Positions 54,701 through 64,000 of a DNA stretch of 64,000 nucleotides are shown here, piece after piece. This DNA comes from Asterella californica. Taxonomy: Eukaryota > Streptophyta > Marchantiopsida > Marchantiales > Aytoniaceae. The stretch is from the NCBI GenBank assembly GCA_036924285.1, contig JAYKYS010000005.1:27130001-27194000 (forward strand), in the 5' to 3' direction. Numbering within the stretch: the first letter of the stretch is position 1; the number at the start of each line of letters is the position of its first letter. The notes under the pieces were generated by a model. It was not told the DNA's origin and ran no database searches. It saw only the letters and a program-made list of their open reading frames with translations. The translations under genes were made by a program, and so were the position numbers.

Positions 54701-56579
54701 ATGGCCAAAACCAGGACTTCGGTCCTGCAGTTTTGTTCATTGGCTTTGCTTCTGACCATCTCGGTGGATGCTAAAGTCTCTGACGACTTCTACAACACGT
54801 CATGTCCCCAGGCGGAATCGGTGATTTCCAAAGCACTCAGTGATGAACTCGACAAGAACTTGAAGGATGCAGCTGGACTTATCCGCTTGGCGTTCCATGA
54901 CTGCTTCGTCGAGGTGAGTTTCCTTCCTAGGAGTACATGTACCTCAACTTCCATGCAAACTGAACTCAGTCCAGAATGAATGACATGATAAGTTTGATAG
55001 CAGAAACTGCATTGAATCTGGGCTTTTCTTCAGCTGGCAGGATATAAATTATCCTGCCAGCTGAAGAAAGAATATAAATTATTATGGAACTCGGGATTTG
55101 TGCTGAAGGCATCGATATCTGATCATGAAAGAAAGGTATAATGCATACGTTTCTAGTCTAGCTTGCCATTTCCGTATAATGCCAATCAGGGATCGATGAT
55201 CATCGCGAAACTGGCATGGGCTCGACTGTAGGGTTGCGACGCTTCCGTGCTGCTGGATGGAAGCGGGACCGAGAAAACTGCAGCTGCGAATGAACATCTG
55301 CGCGGGTTCCAAGTCATCAATGTAGCGAAAACTGCTGTGGAGGCTGTCTGTCCTGGAGTGGTTTCTTCTGCAGACATCGTGGGTTATGGAGCTCGTGAAG
55401 GCGTCTTGAAGGTATTCATTCATCAAACGAAATGACATTATAAACATTCGATAATGAGAATGCAGCAAGTATATGAGAAACGTGGACAGATTCACACACA
55501 CGAGTCACGCATTCAGATCGATGCATGATGTACGTTTAACTTAGTTACAAGTTCGTTCTTCCTGACAGTAGCTCAGACGTGGAGGAGTACTGGCTGTCTT
55601 TTCGTCAGAAAAGCTGGAGTGGACGAAGAAGTTAAGAACAGATATCGGGGGGACATCAAAGTGATCAGATACCAGCTATTTATAGCATCCACACAAGTTT
55701 CTGATACTGCTGCTTTCTACAAATGAAATTTTCAGACTGAGTACAACCTTGGGACTTATACTATGAGCAGTTCTAACTTGCAATTCTCTTGAGTATGCAG
55801 TTGAATCGAACAGGTTGGGTTGTACAAGGAGGAAGAAAGGATGGCTTTGCCTCCATCGCCAGCGCTGCAGAAAACGACCTACCGCCACCGACATTTCGCG
55901 TCTCTCAACTCATCAATTCGTTTGCCAAAAGGATTATCCGCCAGGCAAATGGTCATTCTCTCAGGCACGTACAAATTAATACTCTCTTCCTTTCTTCTGT
56001 TGATTTTATGTCACAGTAGAGTAGGACATACTTGTAAGCGGTAGCTAGCTCATAATCGTCGACTTCATGGGTCATTCATTAAAGTTTAACATTCTGCGGG
56101 CTCATATTACTCATCATGAATTCAAAGCTGCTGGGATTTCATGCTGTCAAGCTTCTTAATGCGTTTCAGGATCACATACAGTAGGAGCCGGACACTGTGA
56201 CAAATTTATCGAGCGGCTTTACAACTTCAACGCCACGCACTTCACAGACCCCACTTTGAACGCCACTTTAGCTGTACAGCTGAAGGAGCAATGCCCGCAG
56301 ACGACATTCAACACCACCATCGAGATTTTCATGGACACGATCACTCCAGGCCAGTACGACACAAACTACTACGTGGGTCTCACACAGCAGAAGGGTCTGT
56401 TCACTTCGGACCAAAGTCTGTTCCGAGACAGTCGCACCAAACCCATCGTCAAGTCTCTTGTGAACGAACGCCGTTTCGACGCCGCATTCGGGGACGCCAT
56501 GCGCGCAATGGGAAGAGTCGGACTCAAATCCGGTAGCAAAGGCGAGATCCGCTTGGATTGCCGCAAGGTGAACAGTTGA
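54701..56579 (+). pseudogene. Class III peroxidase, inverted second copy
   Basis: Exon-equivalents are 54701-54913, 55232-55411, 55801-55964 and 56170-56579. They are very similar to the intact gene, introns included. Exon 3 is two bases short in the FAKKG codons (near 55928), which shifts the frame. In exon 2 the SCAD cysteine is serine (SSADI), losing a conserved disulfide. The LIRLAFHDCF, SHTVG and DCRKVNS segments are intact, and the last exon differs by one residue (Q to R). The GC donor of intron 3 is also conserved. Expression from this copy would give a truncated protein without the proximal haem histidine. Confidence 0.9.
55025..55069. repeat. Perfect 20-bp-arm palindrome in intron 1 of copy 2
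   Basis: TTTCTTCAGCTGGCAGGATA is followed by a 5-nt loop and its exact complement. The intact copy has only one arm (near 38570-38592), so this palindrome arose by local inverted duplication after the gene duplication. Confidence 0.9.
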
Positions 56580-56708
56580 GCAGCTAGAGAGAGCGTGTAG
56601 ATTAATTAGACAGTTAATCTAGAATTTTATTCTCTTCTTTTAAAAAGTTTTAAAATTTTTAATAATTTTTTTTTTTTTATAAATGACCCAAGTCGGTAGG
56701 AACGTGGT

Positions 56709-57022
56709 CTATTAGGGGGTGTCAGAGTTTAGAAAAAAGATTCGTGAACGGCTGAGAGATAACTGGACGAAAAATTGCACGGGTAAGTTTGTATAAAATC
56801 GCGGCTCATTCTAGATCGCGTCCGAGATTCAACATCAAGATTTTACCATTGATTATTTTTTCATTTCTACACTCAAGACAAGTACTCAGAGTAGCATGTT
56901 TTCTTGCGGGTACCTCTTGAGTTACCCTCAGGAAACACTGGCCGCAGTCTTGCCGAATCCGTAACTCATGCCCGCGACTCCCGAATATTTCAGAGATTCC
57001 CTAACTGTGACACCCCTATTAG
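56709..57022. repeat. Short terminal-inverted-repeat pair
   Basis: CTATTAGGGGGTGTCA at 56709 and the complement of TGACACCCCTATTAG near 57008 are inverted about 315 bp apart. This could be a small non-autonomous DNA element, but mismatches and the lack of a visible target duplication leave it uncertain. Confidence 0.35.
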
Positions 57023-58162
57023 AAGGCTAAGGGTGCCACCCAGTACAGTGACTCGGTCGCGGTCCGGTCGGAGCCCTTCCCTAAACCCTTGTCCAAATCC
57101 CTCCCTCTTCCTTTATTCCTCTTCCTCGCACTCCCTCTCGCGTATGATTTTCTCGTCTTTTCCTCGGTGATCTTTTTCTTGTTGTCCGTCTGCTTGTGCG
57201 ACTTGTCGCTCGAGTTGTTTTCACGAGGTTTGATTTTTTTCATCATTATTCTCGGGATCCGCGTCTGATCTTGCGTACTCGAGCAATAAGTGTTATTGTC
57301 ATCATTGTCATCTTTTTGTCATAGTTTCGTCTCGTCGTTTGTCTACAGCGATTGTTGACCTTGTTCCTCCTCTCGATGTTGTGGTTTCTCTCGCATTTAG
57401 AGATAAAATTATCTTGGTCCATTTTCTTCGTGCTATTTGCTGACGACTTGTTGACGCACGCAAGTCGATCTAGAATCTTATCGCTGCCGGTTCCATTCGT
57501 CTTTCCTGCCTTCGTTTCTCCTTGGCTTGTGTTCGTGTTGTGTCTTTCGATTCGAGGAGCGAGAGTCTCAATCTGCTCGGAGAAGGCCGGGCTCCGTTTC
57601 ATCCGTTCTTCAGTGTTCAGAGTATCGTCCGTTCCGGTCTAGTATCTCTCTCTCTCGTCCCTTTGATGCTCTTCCTCGTGGTCTTGTATCTGTCTGTCAC
57701 CTTCGATGTACCGTACCTAGGGTCTGCATAACCATCGACCAAGCTTTCATGTTGGCTTGGCTAGTGTCTTCTTTCTTTGCCCATAGAGTCTTGCTGTATC
57801 GTCTTTAGTGCTTCTGAGATGTCGTCCTTGGCTAGGACTCTCAATCTTTGAAGTTTTGTGTCTAGCTCTGTCTTGCGTGGCGCTCTCTGTCACTCCTTTT
57901 TTTTCTCTTTCATTAGTATTCGTCTTACTTTTGCCTAGCCAACAGCCCATTTTGTTCTTGGGTCTCTGCTTGCCGTCTGTTGCTCCCTCCATATCGTTTC
58001 AACCCTTGCTTTCACTCTCAGGTCTTTTAACGCTGCCACATCCGTCTTGAAGTATGTCATTTTTTTGATTGTCTCTTGTCTCTTCGTCCTTTAGCTGTAT
58101 CTCTATCGTAACTGATATATGATCCGAGAGAGTCTGTCTGCCATCATGGATGATTTTAGTGA
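57023..58162. other. Pyrimidine-rich unrecognised DNA
   Basis: This stretch is strongly T/C-rich on the plus strand. It produces leucine/serine/phenylalanine-rich open frames on plus and lysine/arginine/asparagine-rich frames on minus (for example 57246-57602), none with a recognisable domain. Composition alone explains the frames. It ends exactly at the LTR start at 58163. Confidence 0.5.
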
Positions 58163-59164
58163 TGTCGTGTTGAGAATTTTTTAGGAAGAGCAGAACCTTC
58201 TGACTGTGGTATGACCGTGAAGACTGTATATGTCTATTCAAGGAAGTGTTGGGCTTCTAGCTGTGGTTGCTTATTCAAAGGATAGACTTCAGGTTACAAA
58301 TTGGTAGTGTAAAACATTCATATAGGTGTCTTGGCTCCTTTGATATGTTCAAAAAACGAAAAATAAAGTTGAACTAGTAATGATAAGGTCATACGCTGAA
58401 TTTTGAAACTCATGAATAAAAAATATGTGAAAGTTTAAACTTTTAAACTTCTCTTACATGTAAAAGATGGCCCACTAGACACACACACAAAGTTTCAGCT
58501 TGAGATCAAAGTTTAGCACTGAGATGTAGACAAAAACATTCTGAGTAAAAAAAATATGACAATTTTTAGTACCCAGATAGCTGTTTCGACCTAGAATAAA
58601 GAATTAGCTTAATCAATTTCGCTCATTTTTACAGGACTTGGAGTTCACAGCATGCTGAACACCCTTGTGAAGTTGGGCTTGGTGGTTGTACACGGTTCTC
58701 TAGATCTCAAACTTTGAAGTTGTTGCTCTAGATTGAAAGCTTTTCATACCCCCTCTACTTCAGCGACTGCCTTGAATTACTCACTCACTCAAATGACTTG
58801 AAAATTTTTGAACAATCGTAGTCCTGTTGACATTGAACGCAACCATGAAGATTTGAAACAAATTTCTCTATTCTTTTGCAATTGACACTGAAAATCTCAA
58901 AATCAACAAAAGTGATGCAATTCTAGCACAATCTGAACTTCAATTTGACATAATTCTTTTTGTATTGCTCCAAATCGATCAAGAATTTCACTGATAGTGA
59001 CTGGCACGATGAACTTTATCTTCCTGTGCTCTCACATTTTGCAATGTCCTCACCAAATGCTCGAACTCCCCTTTAGACCCTTGCTTTTAAGTTTAGAGTT
59101 TTACAAAAGAAAAAAATTGATCAATGAGAGTTCATAGTTCCATTTGGCTATCCTTAATCCACGT
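58163..59164 (-). repeat. Antisense gypsy LTR fragment F
   Basis: It begins TGTCGTGTTGAGA at 58163 and follows the reverse complement of the D LTR (ACCTTCTGACTGTGRTATGA, then the CTGTGGTTGCTTATT block) to the AATCCACGT end at 59164. There element E is inserted at the LTR's CACGTG box. The rest of F should lie beyond E's 3' end, outside the window. In its own orientation it is a 3' LTR or solo LTR. Confidence 0.85.
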
Positions 59165-60394
59165 TGTCGTGATGTGAATCATTTTACATTGTAAATAATT
59201 CACCTCTTTGTCTAGCGTTAGTCTCTCTGAGTAGAGTTGGGACCTCAGAGATGTGGACACTTGAGGATGTTATATATTTTGGGTCTTAGTAGGTTGATTT
59301 GCCATGTAGATAGGGCTTTAGTTCATGGGTTGTACTTACGTGTTGCCCATGCACGCTTTTAGCTGGTTTTAGTTTACTTTCAAGGCTATGTGTCGTTCTA
59401 GGTAATTTAGGTTATACGCTGGCGCTTTAGGAGACTTGAAGTGGTAGCATATGGGTTGAATTGAGTTACCAGGTAGTTTAAGGCACAAAATGACAACCAA
59501 ATAGAGCTATGAACTCCCATTGGTCCATTTTTGTCTTTTGTAAAACTCTAAGTTTAGAAACAAAGCTCTAGAGTGGATTTCGATCAACTGGTGAGGACAC
59601 TTCAAGATCTGAGAGCACAGGGAGAGAGAGCTCGTCGTGCCAAGCACTGTCAGCGAAAAGTTTGATCAATTTGAGGCAATAAACAAGGAGTTATGGCTGA
59701 TTGAAGTTCGATTTGTGTCAGAATTGCAACATTTCTGTTCAATTTGGGGTTTTGAGTGTCATTTGCAGCAGAATTGAGGAAATCGCTTCAAACCTTCGTG
59801 GTGGTGTTCACTGTCAGCAGGGCTACGACTGTCTCCAAATTTTCATGTCAATTGAGTGAGTGAGTAATTCAGGGCGGTCGCTGAAGTAGAAGGGGTCCGA
59901 AAAGCTCTCAATCTGGAGCAGCAACTTTGGAGAGCGAGATCTGGAGTTCTGTGTGGAATCAGGAGGCCCAACTTCATAGGAGTGTTCAGCAAGCTATGTA
60001 CTGCAAATCCTGTAAGAATTTCCCAAAGTGATCGAGCCAATTCTCTGTTGGTCGAAATAGCTGTCTGGGTACCAGAAACTGCCGTAATTTCTCTACTCAG
60101 AAAGTTTCTGCTCATATCTTAGTGCTCTGAATTGATCTGGAGCTGAAATTTCGTATGTGTATCCAGTAGAATCTCATTTGCATGTAGGAGGAGTTCTGAA
60201 GTCTAAACCTTCACATATTTCTCAATCCTGAGTGTCAAAGTTCACCATCTGATCTTATCATTGCTAGTTAAGCCTGAACTTTGCTTCCTGAACATATCAG
60301 AAGAGCCTAGAGACTTATATGAGTGTTTTTCAGTATCACCTTGAGACCTGAAGCCTATCCTCTGAGTAAACCAACCCCAGCCTGAAGCCCAACG
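59165..60394 (+). repeat. 5' LTR of element E, right end missing
   Basis: The LTR starts TGTCGTGATGTGAATCA like the D 3' LTR, then diverges substantially. It ends at CCCAACGC and joins gag directly at CTTGCAGAAG. In D coordinates the join skips 20882 to about 21791, and both D sites contain CGCTT, so a short homology marks the junction. Confidence 0.85.
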
Positions 60395-62195
60395 CCTTGC
60401 AGAAGTGGTCACTCCACCTTATGCTGCTTCTCAAGTACAGCAGCCTTTGGCCCCTGCTCCCAGACCTGTTGTCCCAGCTGCAGTTCCTTTGGTGCCTGTT
60501 GTGCCAGCACCGGCACAAAGGGCACATGTATAGAGACCTACGGAGAACCATGGTCACAGAACCAGATTGAAGACCTGATTCGGCAGATGCGAGAGCTGAA
60601 GGTAGAGCTAGCTGGATTGCAGAGAGAGCAGCCACCGGCGCTTGCTGCTGCACGTCCAGGAGGAGCTCCGGTTCGTAGATGTATCTGGTGTGACAGTCCT
60701 GATCACTTCCGAGGAGACTGTCAAGAGCTAACAGCTGCTTTACGAGATGGTGTGGTTCGCTATCAGAACGGTAGGCTGCACCTTTCTTCTACTGGAGAGC
60801 CGCTGAGCACGCAGTTTGGACGAGGAGGCATGAGGGGTCTACCTCAGATTGCTGCAGCTGCAACAGCAAATGCGTTAATGGCACCGCTGGTAAATTCTGA
60901 TGTATATGCTGGGCATATTGAGGTCTCTTCTAGTCCTACATTGCTAGATAGGACTGCTGATAAGAGTGTGGCTCCAGTTCCTTCTGAGATACTGAAGAGA
61001 GGAGCCGAGTCTATTCGTAGGGTCACAGGATGGGGAGATCCTGTAGATGCTGCTTCCATCAGAGCATTCTTGGATGTAGATAGACACGTTCATTGGCAGG
61101 ATGCTTCTGTGGAGGAAAAGAGGCGACGAGAAACCTCTGAACTTGATACTGGAGTTCCTGAGGAGATTGGGGATAGACGGAGAGTCACAAGGAGACGAGC
61201 GGCTCTTCCTGAGGACATCCCGTCTACTTCTGCAGCTCCTCCACCTGCGCCAGGTCCTATGGAGGATGTGCAGAGATCCCAGCAGGAGCCAACGACTGCT
61301 GGTAGGCGGTTTACTACCCAAGAGAAAGGGAAGGGACCGGCTTATAAGTTGGCAGCTGATATTTGAAACTTCTACTGATCTGAAGAGCATCTTGGAGCAG
61401 AGGATACTGGATGCGCGAATCGAGTTTTCTCTTCGAGAAGTTCTTGGTATTGCAAAGAGGGAGTTTCACGAACTGATCATCGACATCATCAAGCGCAAGA
61501 GACAGATGATGTCCGAGCAGGTAGAGAGTCAGATGATAGATGTAGTAGGAGCTTCTCTGAATGATGCATAGTTTGGAAAGGTGCATTTTCAAGAAGCTGA
61601 TGACAAGGGATATCAGCAAGAAGCGTTGGTTGCTGATACCAACACTATTGAGTTCGATGATGAGGAAGCTGGCGAGGAGAGTCCAGCTACTGATAGCGAT
61701 TTCAGAAGGAGACATTGGGCTCGTGCTACAACTGCTACACGAGTTCGTCTTGGAAGTTTGGCTGAACCTGTTGCTGCTTTAGTTGATCACGGATCTGAGA
61801 TCAACATCATGTCACGGGAGGTGTACGAGAGAGGTCAGTGGCTTATCAAGCTAAACCATGGTTGGATGCTACGAGCTGCAAACAACCAGAAGGGTGAGTT
61901 ATACGGCGCTTGTCCTAACGTGAAGGTGAAGATAGATGATGTGGATGTGGATCAACATTTCTTCGTGCAATGTTCTGCTTCATATCCTGTGATTCTTGGT
62001 CAGTCTTATATCACTGCGGTTCGAATGGAGACCAAGGTGATGGATGATGGATCTCATTATGCTAGGATCCGTAGTCCAGATGATAGACGTTCTGTGCAGT
62101 TTCTGACCGTTCGTACGAACCACGAACGAAACCGTCAAACTTTGAGGGATTCTCCTATCTGTAGGGGTAAGGGTTTTCTGAAACCACTCTCGTAG
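60395..62195 (+). pseudogene. gag-protease of element E, 5'-truncated
   Basis: It lacks the capsid half and begins in the proline-rich linker. The CCHC knuckle CIWCDSPDHFRGDC is intact near 60685, and the protease motif DHGSEINIMS near 61790. A one-base T insertion near 61362 shifts the frame and a TAG replaces a glutamate codon near 61568. The frame ends at the same stop as in D (LKPLS). It is nearly identical to D throughout. Confidence 0.9.
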
Positions 62196-62213
62196 GACGG
62201 AATAGCGAGAGTG
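62171..62213 (+). promoter_or_regulatory. Candidate -1 frameshift signal, element E
   Basis: GGGTTTT (62171-62177), a 7-nt spacer, and stem CACTCTCG (62185-62192) with CGAGAGTG (62206-62213). The stem is as in D; the one change I see is in the loop. Confidence 0.8.
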
Positions 62214-64000
62214 ATGGATCTACTGCTACTATGATCCCGCTTGAGCATCCTGAGGGATCACAGGAGGTTGATGGAAAGGCTGCTCAAGATTCAGAAAGTA
62301 GTTGCAATGTGCATAGTTGGAAATCTGGGTTGATGGCTTTCAGTTCTGATGATTGGAGTGAGTTCACACGGATGGAGGATTTGACTGAGAAGAGTAGAAG
62401 GCAGATGGAGAGGTGTGCAGCAAATCTGCGTTGTACAGGAGTTCTATCTGAAGACGAAGTGGTTTCTGGTTTGTTTGAAGCGTTTATGTCTGTACAATCA
62501 GCTGTTGGTTGGTTAGACAATGTGACTAGATTGATGGAGGGGAAAAATAGTGTGGTGGTGATCCCTATCCACTCTCGATGCATATATAAGGAGATTGCTA
62601 CATACCTGCAGTTCTTTCCTCATCCGATGCAGAATAATGAATGGAGAGAAGCAAGTTGTTGGTGTGCACTCCCTCAGGAAGCAGACGTCCATGCGAAGTA
62701 CAAATCTGTACTGAGAAGGTAAGACCGGTAGCACCTCAACTACCTGCTAACTCCCAGCAGCAAGTACAGTTAGTGGGGACTGAACCTATATTGCGTGATC
62801 ATAGACGAGTAGGGCACCAGTTTACTGAGGAGACATTGAAGGAGCTCCAGATAGGAGGGGGTGAATTCTTGACTGAGGTCGAGAAGACAGTGTTTGAACA
62901 AATGGTAGTGAAGCATGGTAAGGCATTCTCTTTTTCAGCAGAGGAGATAGGTTGTGTGGACCCGCAGGTTATAGCACCTATGGTTATATTCACAATCCCT
63001 CATGTGCCTTGGGACCTGAAACCGATCCCAGTTCCTCGTGCTTTATTGCCTAAACTCATCGAGTTGTTGAAGGAGAAGATACAGATGGGGATACTTGAGC
63101 CGTCTATGGGGCCATATTCTAGCAGGTGGTTCATTGTGCCCAAGAAGTCAGGAGCTTTGCATTTTATTCAAGACCTACAGCCTGCGAATAACGTAACCAT
63201 TCGTAACGTTGGGACGGGTCCTGTGATTGAAGAGGTAGCAGAGGCATTTGCAGGGAGAGCTATCTATTCAATAGGAGATCTATATTCTGGTTATGATCAA
63301 TTCCAGCTGGCTATGGAGAGTAGGGATTTAACTACTATGCGTACGCCCTTGGGATTGATGAGGATGTGTACTCTTCCACAAGGAGCGACGAACTCGGTGG
63401 TTCATATGCAGAATGCGATGCATAAGGTACTAAGGGAGTTTGTGCCTGATGTTATCATTCCATTTCTAGATGATATTCCTATAAAGGGTTGCGCGGTTGA
63501 AGACAAGGATGGAGCAGTACTTGCGAATGGATGTAGAAGGTTTGTTGCAGACCATATCAGGGATGTAGAACATATCTTGACTCGTCTGGAGGAGGTACAT
63601 CTCACCCTATCAGGAGCTAAGTCTAAGTTTGGCGTGTCTGAGATTTTAGTGGTTGGACATCTGTGTGGCGTTTTTGGAAGGCGACCAAACCCCGAGAAGG
63701 TTGAAGCCATAGCAAGGATGGCAGACTGTAGGAATATCACAGAGATTCGACGCTTTCTAGGTGCTTGTGTATTTTATCATTTATCCATTCCTCATTATGC
63801 TCATGTTGCTGAGCCTTTGTATGCATTATTGAGGAAGGGTAAGAGGTTTATATGGACCTCAGTCCATCGAGAAGCTATGAATAGGTTGAAGGAGGCTCTA
63901 CAGTCTCCGTCTGTTTTGAGGAGAGTAGACTATGGATGTGGGAGACCTGTCATTGTCACAGTAGATACTAGCCCAAAGGCAATTGGCTGGGCGATAGGTC
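62178..64000 (+). pseudogene. pol (RT, start of RNase H) of element E, partial
   Basis: The N-terminal part (MIPLEHPEGSQ) ends at TAA near 62719 because of a one-base loss near 62710. From there a single open frame continues to the window end. It contains SSRWFIVPKKSG, IYSIGDLYSGYDQFQL, an intact FLDD active-site motif at 63463-63474, and VDTSPKAIGWAI of RNase H. Unlike D, the RT catalytic residues look complete. Integrase would lie beyond 64000. Confidence 0.88.

Larger units (their letters stand above)
59165..64000 (+). mobile_element. Gypsy element E, runs off the window
   Basis: This contains a 5' LTR truncated at its right end (59165-60394), gag-protease lacking its start (60395-62195) and pol (to beyond 64000). 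The left flank ACGT (59161-59164) is the probable target duplicate. LTR and pol are clearly diverged from D, while gag through the first pol codons is almost identical to D, so E looks mosaic. Confidence 0.9.

Noticed and set aside
55082..55894. Minus-strand frames opposite peroxidase copy 2
   Set aside because: They are antisense shadows of exons 2-3; identical shadows occur opposite the intact gene.
57007..57040. TGTGACACCCC as the start of another LTR
   Set aside because: It resembles a common plant LTR start, but no second copy, no CA end and no primer site are visible. The inverted match at 56709 is a better explanation.
57019..58050. Lysine/arginine-rich minus-strand frames that look like nuclear basic proteins
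   Set aside because: The region is simply T/C-rich on plus. The residues follow from the composition and there is no recognisable domain or intron structure.

Overview
The window is eukaryotic, from a plant. Evidence is a class III secretory peroxidase gene with four exons, plus Ty3/gypsy, Ty1/copia, LINE and hAT elements; there is no operon structure. Retroelement content and intron sizes would fit a bryophyte- or lycophyte-grade land plant, but I cannot name the species. Almost everything is transposon-derived. The only complete, intact host gene I recognise is the minus-strand peroxidase at 37057-38904.

Layout. 1-6600: GAAGAC/GTCTTC-rich repeat DNA built around a long interrupted inverted repeat (895-2885 against 3838-5765), then a roughly 108-bp minisatellite (6073-6495). 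6605-31952: a three-element nest of related Ty3/gypsy elements. The oldest (C, minus strand) is split by element A (9681-18201, plus) and element D (19696-28727, plus). 32375-36000: a second inverted-repeat element that shares sequence with the 2870-3150 region. 37057-38904: the intact peroxidase. 39070-39780 and 46725-47420 are inverted copies of peroxidase-upstream DNA, and a complete hAT transposon with a broken transposase (41021-46266) lies between them. 48433-49065: a copia fragment abutting a third, truncated peroxidase exon. 49300-54600: mostly unrecognised, with a LINE reverse-transcriptase relic near 53.5 kb. 54701-56579: a second, inverted, pseudogenised peroxidase. 58163-64000: an antisense gypsy LTR (F) interrupted by a fourth gypsy element (E), which runs off the window.

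The most interesting biology is in the gypsy family. Gag and protease share one reading frame, and RT-RNase H-integrase lie in the -1 frame. At the junction, elements D, E and A all have a GGGTTTT heptamer, a 6-7 nt spacer and a stem-loop. The stem sequence in A is unrelated to that in D/E, so the architecture is kept while the sequence is not. This is a strong candidate programmed -1 ribosomal frameshift signal. The family also keeps an invariant hairpin next to the polypurine tract, has a DHG variant of the retropepsin motif, appears to make 4-bp target duplications, and seems to insert at CACGTG-like palindromes. One of those palindromes lies in its own LTR, which could explain the nesting. 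D has two long open frames, but its RT catalytic motif reads FLVD instead of FLDD, so it is probably dead without help.
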